From Porphyra umbilicalis (Eukaryota > Rhodophyta > Bangiophyceae > Bangiales > Bangiaceae), in NCBI GenBank assembly GCA_002049455.2, contig KV918776.1:124001-188000 (forward strand): 64,000 nucleotides of DNA, given 5' to 3'. Within the stretch, counting starts at the first letter, position 1, and each line of letters begins with the position of its first letter. Shown here in pieces: positions 44,118-53,959 of the stretch. Below the pieces are notes generated by a model. The model was not told the origin of the DNA. It did no database searches and was given only the letters and a program-made list of their open reading frames with translations. Position numbers and translations under genes: made by a program.

Positions 44118-44319
44118 TCGATCGTCTAAGGGGCATATCGAAGCGTCCAGCGAATTCAGTAGGGCTGCCGATGTGGCAGCCGCGTTTTGGACCCCCGTTG
44201 GGGCCTGGTCACCACCTCCACGAGGACGTGTTCGGGGTGGGCCGGCGGCTTTCGCCCGCCCGTCTTATGGTCCCTATGGTGAACGGGGGACTGCTTGGTA
44301 CCGCCTACCCGGAGGTAGA

Positions 44320-44560
44320 GAAGGGGGAGGCGCGAACGCCCCTTTGGCTCCACCCTCCACACTTTGGAGGGGAGGAGGTGGGAATTCCCCTCCGCCTACG
44401 CCCCCCGCACCTTCGAGGGGAAGAGACGGGACTGAACCTCCGTCTACACCCCGCGCTCCTTGGTTGAAGGAGAGACGGGAATACCCTTCCGCCTGTGCCC
44501 CCCGCACCATGGCGGGTGAGAGACGGGAATACCCTTCCGTCTGCACCCGCGTCGTTCGGC
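44320..44560 (-). repeat. ~49-bp degenerate tandem repeat in G2 5' leader
   Basis: The word GACGGGAATACCCTTCC or variants recurs near 44375, 44425, 44474 and 44522, giving a 48-50-bp period. It lies between the G2 PBS and the gag start (44118-44873 otherwise shows no supported gene). Short open frames here are Pro-rich and simply reflect the repeat. Confidence 0.65.
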
Positions 44561-44894
44561 GCGCCGCGCTCTGGCGTGGTGGTGCCGGCGTGGCACTCCC
44601 GCCAAGAAGGGATCTCTCCGGGGTCCTGAGACCTCGAGCCCTCGTTGGCTCCGCCATGGTCACCCCGTGACGGGTTGCCGGCCCCCGGGGTGCCGGTCTC
44701 CGTCACTTCAATGGTGTCTATGGCAAGAAGGCTCCGTCCTCCTGCGGAAACGATAAATCCTCAAAGACAATCTCAACAGAATAGTCCCACCCAAGTGAGA
44801 CAAAGAACAGCAGAAAGACCACCGTTAGAACTGACAAAGGGTAGACCCGACTGATCAAGAAGCGCCAAACCCTGGTCCCCAGCTCATCCACCAA

Positions 44895-45663
44895 ATTTAG
44901 TGGTTCCTGCCCGCAAAGCCGACGGGGCACAACCCCGTCAGAAAACCCAGCACAGGATGTGGAGCGACACAAAGGATAAAGAACAAAAACGCCTGGGTCA
45001 CAGGGTGCGGAGCGCATCAGAATGCCGGAACTCACGCAAGCGCAACGCTGATTTACTCGAGTATGCACGATAACCCCAAAGCATACACTCATATACCCTC
45101 AGAGACAAGATGCAGGACAAGCTCAATCCCGACCCAGGAAGAGACGGTCGTAGGGGGGCCGGTGCCCGGCGGGCAAAGGTCCCTGATGCGGGAACCTGGT
45201 GGTCCCTGCCACGGATCAAGGGACCCCCTTCCACTGGAAGAGAGATATGGTCCCTGGATTCAAGCCAGCTTGGACTGAAATTGCCCAACACATCACTAGG
45301 GACATATCCCCAGATTTTCAAGTCTCCGAACGAATTCCTCGTGGGAGTTCGACAGTGGCCGAGATCTTATCTCGGCCCCGGGCTTTTCCCCGGTCAAAGG
45401 AGTTTTCACAAGCTTCCAGGCACCTCTAGTGGGCCCGGATCGATGGGTCGCCTTGCCCCTCATCCGCGTCACGCCCTGCCCAACTCGGCCTCTGTGGGAG
45501 GTCGGGGTAAGCCTCGGGGACGGCCCCAAGCCCCACCTGGCATGCGCCCCGAAGGGGCGCCGCACGCCGCTCCCTCTAGGGGCATTGCGTGTGTGCTCGC
45601 GGCCCCTCCCCCGGCTCAAACCGGGGGGATTGCGTCATCAAAGGATAGGGGGTTTCCCCTGCA
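44895..45663 (-). repeat. G2 5' LTR
   Basis: About 769 bp, partner of 35300-36059, ending CCCTGCA before the target copy GATGG. The PBS TGGTGGATGAGCTGGGG (minus strand, 44893-44874) lies just left of its start. Confidence 0.83.
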
Positions 45664-45925
45664 GATGGGTGACAAGGGGTCCGTAGACACGGCGGGCGTC
45701 GGAAATGCCGTCCTTGACGTCATCGTTCAGAGCTAGATGCGAAAGATCAAAAATGGAGGAGGTACTGCATGTTCTTACCATAAGCTTCAATCCCATGTCG
45801 GTCGGCATGATAGAAGAGCGCCGTGCGGAAGTTTCATTCAAGGGCGATAATACGATCATCAAGATTAGCGACAAAGCCGCTGCGTCCGGCGAGCGGTAGA
45901 GCGAGCTCGACCACCTGGACATGGC
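45664..45925 (+). pseudogene. Copia-B2 protease/integrase junction piece
   Basis: MGDKGSVDTAGVGNAVLDVIV, EEVLHVLTISFNPMSVGMIEER and AEVSFKGDNTII follow copia-B1 (MGDKRSVATAGVGTVELNVIV, EKVLHVPTMGFNLMSVGMMEER), with one frameshift and a stop. It ends SELDHLDMA, where G3 inserted. Confidence 0.78.
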
Positions 45926-46321
45926 TGTGGTAGTTATAACGCTAGTTCAATTACCAGTGTACTGAGACCAACCGTAGCCAAGCAATAAAGCGAGATTTAT
46001 AGCCGTCGCGGCGAGGAAGAAAGATCTTTTGTTGAAGGGCATCCGATGGGGAGCCGGGTGGCGCCCACGACGACGACCCCGGACCCACGGTGATCTAATA
46101 CAAACGAGGGCACCGGTCGATCGACCGTCCGACCACAAGCGATAGTAATGAGTGCCGGCAGACAGATAAGACAGGCAAGCAAAAAAACAATAAAAAATGA
46201 ACAATGCGAAAGAAACCCCCCAAAGGGCGTGCCACAGGCCAATTCCCACAAAACAAGGGCTTTCGTCAGTCAAGGAGGCATCTTGTGGCCAGTTGCCAAT
46301 TGGGAGCAGAGTTATGCTACA
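45926..46321 (-). repeat. G3 3' LTR
   Basis: 396 bp, partner of 55764-56159. The AT-rich middle (AAAAACAATAAAAAATG) contrasts with the GC-rich surroundings and may hold the element promoter. Confidence 0.92.
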
Positions 46322-46650
46322 TACCTCAAACGCGAGATTCGAACCGTCAGGGTGAGATCCGAGGATTGGGAGACCCGCTTTGGCGATTGCGGCCTCTTCC
46401 GGGCCCGCGCGGACGTAACCGGCCGGGCGGCGGGAGCCGTGGGGGGCGCCCCGCCCAATCCCGAGTTGGGGAAGGTGGCGGTTCGCCGTCGTCGGTCGCG
46501 ACCGTCCGGCCACGCACGAATGGGCGTGTGTGGCAAGCAGCTGGCGCTGCGGGTCCGATCAGCGCTTGCGCGTACGCGCGCTCGCGCTGGCGGGTTGGCG
46601 TCAGCGTGGGCGTGGGGGTCAGGCGGCCGGTTGCCGGGTGACGAGCGTCG

Positions 46651-46975
46651 GGGTTAAGACCCGTTGGTGTGCGGGTGCGTCGGGCAGCACGTGTTGGGGC
46701 GACCGTCGTCGGCGCCGAGTGGCGCCTAATTCGTCGGGGTTTTGACTACCCCGACGACACGGCGAAAGCAGGGACGCGGGTCCGTGTTGTCGAAAATGGG
46801 GGTGGGGCCGTACCCCGAGACCGGTTACCAACGGGTCGGGTGCGCGGTGCAGCACTTCCTGGGTGGTCATCGTCCTTGCCGGGTGGCGCCGACCTCGTCG
46901 GGGTTTTGACTACCCCGGCGACGAGGCGAAAGCCGGGGCGCGGGTCCGTGTTTTGTCAGCACGGAGTCATCCCGT
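46651..46975. repeat. ~164-bp tandem duplication upstream of aORF3
   Basis: TCGTCGGGGTTTTGACTACC occurs at 46731 and 46895 with matching surroundings (GGGCAGCAC, GGCGCC, GGCGAAAGC). It lies between the 3' LTR and aORF3, where an antisense promoter would be. The rest of 46322-47316 shows no supported gene apart from the upstream extension of aORF3. Confidence 0.6.
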
Positions 46976-47316
46976 GTATTCGTGCTCACGCACAGGTCGA
47001 GGCCTAACGGCAAGCTTGAGTGCGGGTGTGCTACCGCAAGGTGGCAAACCGCGAGGTTGTGGACCCGGTGAGTGTGGGTTTGCGCTGGGTGGGAGGGGGC
47101 GTCGCGCACGGCGGCAAGGACGGCAAGCCTGGCAGCGACGGCGGCAAGTGCGGCAAGCCCGGTGGCGACGGCGGCAAAGGCGGCAATCGCGGCATCGGCG
47201 GCAAGGGCGGCAAACGCGGCGTCGGCGGCGGCAAGGGCGGCAAGCGCGGCGTTGGCGGCAAGCGCGGCACCCGCGGCGTCGGCGGCCAGGGTCAACACCC
47301 CCGAACGGCCAAAGCT

Positions 47317-49277
47317 ATGGCGGACTCGGCCGCGATGGCGGTGGACGGCAGCGGTGCCGATGGCGGAGCGGTCGTCGACGGGGCGCATGCCGCCGCGGGG
47401 GGCCATCCGGAAGTGGATTGTTCCACGGAAACGGAGGTCTGGCGCCAGTTTCGGCCTCGCGGCTCGTTTGACGCACACGCGAAACCTGTGATGGTGGTTG
47501 ACGGGGTCCCGCGAGTCACCGACAACCGTCTCTACGATATGTGCGTGCGCAACCGCGCTCGTGCGCACACGCGTGGTGTAAACGCGCAGTGCGAGGCCTT
47601 GCCTGACTTCGTTGACGTGATGGCGCAAGCCTGCTTACCGGACTACGCGGGCAACCGCGTGGTCGAGGTCCATGGGGACCCGTTCTTTGGGAACCAGGGC
47701 CCCCAGCGTCGTGTGTACGAGGTGATGTCGCTTTGCAACGAGGTCGTGCGCTACCAAGTGCCTCTGCATCCGTTCCACCGTTTGGTTTACGCCAATGCGC
47801 TTCTGTTTCCTGTAAATGCGACGGAGACGGTCGAAGGGCGGCCAACCTCTTTTGCCGCTTGTTGCGCAACTGGCCGAGGGCCGTCTTCCTCATGTGGACT
47901 CTCGCCGAGGACCTTTCGGTCCCGTTCGGGCACGACTCCGGCCTGGAGCCGTACCTTGAACAGCTTGCGCTGGTGAAGCACGAAGAGAACGACGGCGTCG
48001 AGGACGACCGCAGTCCGCGTGTCACAGGGTTACCGAACCCCTTCCGGTTGCCGATATATTCATCCGACCACCGTCGGGCCGCCGACACGCGCTTCTTTCG
48101 CGGTCGCCAGTTGATGCCCACCGCGTGGGCGGCTGGTTTTCTCCGTGCGCCACGGACGTTCGACTTGTCCCGTTGGCTTCCGACTATCCCGGAATGGGAG
48201 CCACGCACGGGGCTGTGGGTGGCCACCGCCGTAGTGGTGTCGTACCTGGCGGATGCGTTGCGCAACGACTACAGCTTAGTCTGGCAGGAGCTGCACTCCG
48301 ATTACTACTGCAACTTAGTTGCTGAGTGGGTTCACACCCTTCAGGAGGACAAGCTCTTCGTCCTCTTGGACGATAGGACGTTTCTTCATTTCGACGTGTT
48401 GGACACGTCCAAGTTCAAGGACGCGCCCGACGGCGAGGCCAAGTATGTCTGTTACGGCAAGATTCGCCAGGCCAAGAAGGCATTTTCATGGCGGACGGTC
48501 CTTAAGGACGTTTTCTGGCGCGACCGCGACTCCGGGGAAGCCCGTCAATTGCGGATCAGGGTCGACGCGACCAAGGAGTACGGCTTTTACCTTCGTCACC
48601 CTTGTGTCGATTTCGACTGAGCGTTGGACCCACATGCGCCACTCCCGATGGTTCGAATCACTTCGAACCACCCCGGGGCGTGGCGTGGCGGTCGTCGGAA
48701 CTGGGCTCACGACGTTGGCGACACCCGAGAGGGCCGCTACCGCTCGCGTTCGCCGCGGCGCGATTGCTCGCCGTCTTCGCCCCGGGCGATGAATCTCACT
48801 TGGCCAACCCGCGCGTCTTCTTCCGCGGCGGTTGCCTTGTTTGTGTCGGCGCGCTCGCGCTATGTACGCGTTCGCGCACCCCGTGGGGTAGCCTTGTCGA
48901 CGGTGGCTCACGCCTAGGTCGAGCAGATCGCGGGCCTGCGGACCGCTGTTGAGCGCGTGGACAGACGGGGTGTCGAGTCGGCTTTGTCCATCATTGGACA
49001 GGCCGTGGCTCGCGCCGTTGACGGCGATGTCAGCTACGGGCGATTCACCCAGCACCTGGAGACTATCAAGCCAGAAGAGGAGGCCACGCCGGCGCGTTTT
49101 AACGCGCAGAGCATTCTTGGTCGTCGGACCCATGAGGGCGGGGGCCCGTCGACGGGGGCTGCGCCCTCGGCGCGCAACACGCGTGCGCGTAGTGTCTCTC
49201 AGGAGTCGGCGGCCAGTGCTGGCGCGAGCCGCGATTCCCGCCGGGACTCTCATCGTGGTGACGAGGAAAAGGAGTAG
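47317..49277 (+). pseudogene. aORF3: antisense ORF of G3, unknown protein
   Basis: ATG 47317 (MADSAAMAVD). The same frame is open upstream from 47020 and there encodes a Gly/Lys-rich stretch (GGKGGKRGVGG-type repeats, 47107-47290) that may belong to the protein if a non-ATG or upstream start is used. A frameshift near 47870 moves into the frame open to TGA 48618-48620; that frame continues past TAG 48915 to TAG 49275. The middle carries LWVATAVVVSYLADAL and KLFVLLDDRTFLHFDVLD, then an SR-rich stretch (GRYRSRSPRRDC) and a helical segment (VDRRGVESALSIIGQAVARAV) like those of aORF1 and aORF2. The stop is 142 bp from the pol end. Function unknown. Confidence 0.68.
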
Positions 49278-49418
49278 CGAGGTTCACTGTTCAGATACAT
49301 GCTCGGCTGACTCAGGCGGGAGGGGGGGGTTGCCAATGTCGGGGGATTACGCCTTTTAGGGTGTTGATGTTTCTTCGTCTTGTGGTTGTTTGTCGTTTGA
49401 CATGTTTGTATCCACTTC

Positions 49419-51340
49419 TCAGTTTTTCTGTTTATCCTCATAGCGATGAAGTAAGTGGCAGGCCATCATGGCCCATGTTGTGGGATTTGTATCCCTTGCA
49501 TCTGCTGATAAAAGCACTTCGTAATCAAAACATGCGCGTATGGCGGTAGCGTACCAAATGGTGTTGGTCCATTGTGGTATTACCACGGTTGCTTCCTCTG
49601 TGGTTGTCAGCAAGCGTCGAAGGACTGAGTCCAAGTGTTGTACCGGGGGTACAAGAAACCCGTTGCGGAGCACTGGTACAAAAGGATTGCTCCCGACCAG
49701 TGTCGCCTGCGCGGATTTCGGCCATACATGAGTGTACGGGCCGTAAACACGGTTCAGCCGAGGGAAAAGCCGCGAGGCAAGTCGGGGGTCATATGCAAAG
49801 TTGCGCGTCATGGACGGCAGAGTGGACTTGAGCCACGCGACAGGAATTACTTCCTTAATTGCGGCGGCTGTACTTGAGTCTGTCCACGAGACATCGGCAT
49901 GGATAACACCGTCCCCGGTAACATGGACATGTTGCAGAGTGGGTATCCACGTCGAGTCCGTGACGATGTTGGCCACTGTTGTGAAACCGGCCTGTCGGCG
50001 ACTTCGTCGCATTGGCGTGTGCCACTCGTACCCTGGTACATGCTTCTTCTTCTGTCGAAGGAAACGCACCACGAGGTTGCGGAGGAGGTTCTCCACGGGT
50101 TCCCAGGTGTCGTCCTTCGACCCGTTGTCAAACCAGCGCACCTTAGCGCTCTATCTGCCACCCGTCCGGCGTGAGCCTAAGAGTTTGTCGATCACATACT
50201 CATCGGCAGTAGCCGTGGGTGACTTGCGTTGGTCTAGACCATCTAGTAAGGGGTGCGACACAGTGTCCGCCGTCGGTGGACGAGAAGCTGGGGTGACATG
50301 GTCACTGCTGACGCGTTTCTCTTCCCCGTCAATGTCAATGACAAACGTGGAGGCGTCCGCATCGGTGTCAACGACCACGAAGGGGCCAATGGCTTTGCTT
50401 TGCAGCATATTTTTCCGATCGTGGTTGGTCGTGTATACGTAGTCGACGATCTTGACGTCCGCATCGCGGGTGGCGACCCGGTGATCGAAATTACATTTGT
50501 AACGTTGATGCGTCTTACGCAAGGCCTCAACGACAACAGGGATCTGCCGGCGAAGGCGTGCCATGAATTCGAGTTTGCGGGTTAGGGGTGACTCATCCTG
50601 AAGCGTTTCCTTATTGGACAGCGGCGTGCCCGTGGGCAGGTTGCGAACCGTGAGGTTGGGGATCCGCCTTGGGATTACGAGCTCAAATGGGGCGATGCCC
50701 GTCGACCGATGTGTTTGGCTATTATACGCCATGGTGATGACCGGGAGTAACTCGTCCCATCGTGATGGGTCATCAGCGACATAGTGCCGCAGCTGAGTTG
50801 CCATGGGACGGTTTTCCCGTTCAACTTGCCCATTAGTTTGGGGGTGATACGCCGTGGTGCGAACCGTGTCAGTGCCAAGCATTTTCATCACAGAGATGAA
50901 TAAGTTCGACATGAACTGGAGCCCTTGGACCGATAGGATCCGGTCCGGTGGCCCGTAGGCTGACACCCACGCATGGATGATGGCTGACGCCACGGACATG
51001 GCCGTGATTCGCCGCAAGGCGACGCACTTGGTAAGCTTAGCGAAGCGGTCGGTGATAACCAAGATGAAGCGATTGCTCTTCTTGGAGGCCGGGATGGGCC
51101 CAAAGATGTCAACGGACAGCTCCGTGAGAGGCTCGGTAGCCTGTAACAGGGTCTAAGGCGTGGTATGTCGCCGCAAGCCGAGGCGATTTTGCGCACACGT
51201 TGTGCATTTGGTGATGGTCGAGTTAATATCCGCCACCATTGAATGCCAGTAGTATGCCTTACGCATTGTGTAATACATCCGGTTCATACCAGGATGGGCG
51301 GCCACGGCTGCGTGGTGCTCGAGGGTCAACACGCGTTCAC
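49419..51340 (-). pseudogene. G3 integrase, chromodomain and C-terminal extension
   Basis: The zinc region sits near 51300-51180 (HHAAVAAHPGMNRMYYTM ... CTTCAQNR), then a TAA. The core follows in 51062-50151: LSVDIFGPIP supplies the first Asp (just upstream); the second Asp motif reads ILSVQGLQFMS, so Asp is replaced by Val; Glu is present in NGQVERENR. The GPY/F module (SKAIGPFVVVDTDADAS) leads to a chromodomain split by a stop (DEYVIDKLLGSRR; then RWFDNGSKDDTWEPVENL, LVVRFLRQ). A further ~200 residues to 49419 follow, with LFPRLNRVYGPYTHVWPKSA, GFLVPPVQHLDSVLRRLL and EATVVIPQWTNTIWY. This tail resembles the methyltransferase-like domain of some retroelements. Inactive as read. Confidence 0.82.
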
Positions 51341-51341
51341 G

Positions 51342-53341
51342 TTAAGACTTTGGAATAACCAAATGATTGCCGTAAGGCGCACGGCGGTACAGAGCGTGAA
51401 GCTCACCATGGAAGAAGGCCTTTGCCGTTCCGAGTTCGACACGTTTGGTCATTGCGACACAAAAGTCGTCCGTTTGATGAGCTTCGACAACGTCGTCGAA
51501 TTCCACCGGTTCGGGTGTGTCGGTACCCGTGTACCTCCCCTTCATCAAGCCGTTGGCCGTCTCGGCCAATGCCAGGCACGGTATGTCATCATGGATATCG
51601 TCTGGCGGCGCCACCGTAGAGGCGCGTGACAGGGAGTCCGGCAAGTGGTGCGATGCACCTGGTGTACAAACCATATCGAATGTGTATTCGGAAAGGCGAA
51701 GTCGCCACCGCATCAAGCGCCCGCTTGAGTCGGTCAGGCAGAAAATCCAGCTAACTGCTTGGTGATCCGTTCGAATGAGGAACCGTTGTCCGTCGAGGAA
51801 GTGCCTCAACTTGAGGCCAGCCCACACGACACCGAGGCATTCTCGCTCCGTGGTGGAGTACTTTTGCTCAGCACCAGTGCGTCCTCGGCTCCAATATCCG
51901 ACAGGATGAAGCAGTTCGCCCGGGTCCTCCTGGAGGAGGGTACAACAAACTTGGTCGGCGCATGCGTCAACGTCGACGACGAGCTTCCGATTGGCCTTTG
52001 GCAAGGCGAGTACCGGGGGGCACAATAGTGCGTTTTGAAGGTCTTCAAATGCGGCTATGGCAACGTCCGTCGGTGGTGGTAGATCCGGTGGGATCTCGGC
52101 CCTAGTCAGGGCGTTCAGGGACTTTGCTCGTTTGGCAAAGTCTTTGACAAACCGTCGATAGACGTTGCACATGCCCAAAAAGCTTTTCAGCTGGGTCTTT
52201 GTAGTTGGGAACTTGGCATGCTTCAGAGAATCCACGTTCTGGTTGTTCACGTGCAGTTCCCGGGGCGGACAATGTGTCCGAGAAACTCGACCTCATCGGA
52301 GAACTACGTGCACTTTTCCAAGATGAGGGTAGCCCCGGCTTCTTGGAGATGGTCAAGAACCGTGTCAAAGTCTTTGACGTGTTGTTCCGCGTTTGCGGAG
52401 AAGATGATGACATCGTCTAAGTAGACAAGGCATATCTGCCACTTAAAGCCCGAGAGGATAATATCCAACGCACGATGAAAGGTAGCCAGCGCGTTCTTCA
52501 AGTCGAAAGGCATGAATATCCAGTGATTTATACTACAGTGCGTCGTGAACGCCGTCTTCTTTTGGTCGTCCTTGCGTAAGGGTACTTTCCAGTACCCCGC
52601 GGTGCAGTCGAGAGACGTGAACACTTGGGCATCTCCCGAGGAGTCAAGGCAGTCCTCCATTCGAGGCAATGGATAAGCATCCTTCTTGGTGATGTTGTTT
52701 AACCGACGATAGTCGACACAGAATAGCGCTTTGCCGTTCTTCTTTGGTACAATTACCACGGGGCTTGCCCAAGCAGTACGGCTAGGGGCAATGACGTTGA
52801 GCTTCAACATCTTGTTGATCTGATCAGCGATGATCTGCCGTTTGGACGGCCCGGTACGGTAGGGTTGGGCCCGTATGGGCAGAGCGTCGGGAGGAGTGAC
52901 GATGGCGTGCTCCGTAGCACGGATGACGCCAAGGGCTCCATGCCACATAGACGAGTGCGTCTTAAGCATGTCACGAATCTGCTTGTGCAGGTACTCGGGT
53001 GCCTCACTGAAGTCGAGGTCCTCGGGTGGGTCACGACTCGCGTCGTCCGATGAGTGATCGGTTCCATCCTTTGGATTGTTGTCATCCAGGACAACGGAAA
53101 GCATCGGCCCTTGGTAGGGTTCTGCGAACTCCAAGGTTGAGTTCTTGCGAACAATGACTTGGTCCTTGCCGAAGTTGCATAACGTGACCAAGAATGGTTC
53201 GTCCGGTTTGACGATGGCGATGCCGCGGGCGACTGCCATGGACTTGTGTCGGCACAACCGAATGTTCGGTGTGATCGTCACCATGCCCGGGGTGTCGCAC
53301 GTGGCCATGATCCACTCCTCCTTGTGTCCGTTGCCACGCAC
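51342..53341 (-). pseudogene. G3 reverse transcriptase and RNase H
   Basis: ORF 53341-52304 (345 aa) holds the RT N-terminus and catalytic core: ASPVVIVPKKNGKALFCVDY, AYPLPRMEDCLDS, intact LVYLDDVIIFSANAEQH. A frameshift near 52255-52300 separates it from ORF 52250-51342, with the thumb region (KSFLGMCNVYRRFVKDFAK) and RNase H (VVDVDACADQVCCTLL, STTERECLGVVWA, RTDHQAVSWI, HHLPDSLSRA). RNase H acidic residues are present. The frame stops at 51342 before integrase. Confidence 0.88.
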
Positions 53342-53389
53342 CTGTGTGCAGGCTCGAACCCGAGCGGGTCTATCTTGCCAGTGGCCGTC

Positions 53390-53881
53390 TCACGCGCTAT
53401 CGTCAAGACAAGCTAAGATCGGCATTGGCCGAGGTAGTTCCTCCGTGCAGCGCACGTGCTCTTGCCAGACGACCTTGCGCAAGCGCGGCAAGATGCCCTG
53501 GATGTTTTGTTCAATGCGCTCGGTGCCAAGAATGCACGGGACTGACAAGTTGTCGGAAACGAGGAATCGGTCAAATATACGCACACCTCTGGTGTCTACA
53601 TACAGATGTATGGGATACTTCGTCACGAGACGATTGTTGTTTGCATCTCGGATGCGCGAAAGCGTGGTCAACTCTTCGGCGTAAGCCATCCAGTTCGCAG
53701 GGAGAACACGAGTAAGCACTATGTTCACCCCGGCGCCCGTGTCCAGGACAGGGCGGCAACTTCGCATTACGCGCAGGCATGGGCCTAGCGTGGCTGCGAT
53801 CTCGAGGTGCCGAAGGGCACGACGTAATATGCTTGTCACCGTACGCTTTTGCGATCCGCCGGGCAACCCAAAGTCAATCAC
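53390..53881 (-). pseudogene. G3 protease
   Basis: A retropepsin with an intact active site (RSCRPVLDTGAGVNIVLTRVLP) and the typical second half (LYVDTRGVRIFDRFLVSDNL, SVPCILGTERIEQN). It is separated from RT by stops near 53340-53390. It would cleave Gag-Pol. Confidence 0.78.
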
Positions 53882-53959
53882 CCGGCTGAGACGTTTTTCG
53901 AGACGTCCACGGCGTCGGCCGGATGCTCGATCTCGTCTTCTTCGACGTTACCGTCGGCA

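Larger units (their letters stand above)
35300..45663 (-). mobile_element. G2: complete Ty3/gypsy chromovirus (degenerate)
   Basis: About 10.4 kb. Diverged LTRs (35300-36059 and 44895-45663) are flanked by GATGG (35295-35299 and 45664-45668). Minus-strand order is 5' LTR, PBS (44874-44893), gag, protease, RT, RNase H, integrase, chromodomain, then the antisense frame aORF2, a purine tract (complement of TATCCCCCACCTC at 36060-36072) and the 3' LTR. LTR termini are degraded: neither starts with a clean TG, so ends are good to a few bases. It interrupts copia-B2, whose frame rejoins without it. Confidence 0.88.

Noticed and set aside
47072-47491. Ala-rich alternative frame over the aORF3 N-terminal repeat
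   Set aside because: Arises from the same GGC-rich repeat read in another frame. The Gly/Lys frame is the one continuous with the conserved aORF3 body.
49250-49441. Poly-basic minus-strand ORF (KTEKWIQTC...)
   Set aside because: Short, outside the pol frame, in the interval between the convergent stops; no conservation evident.
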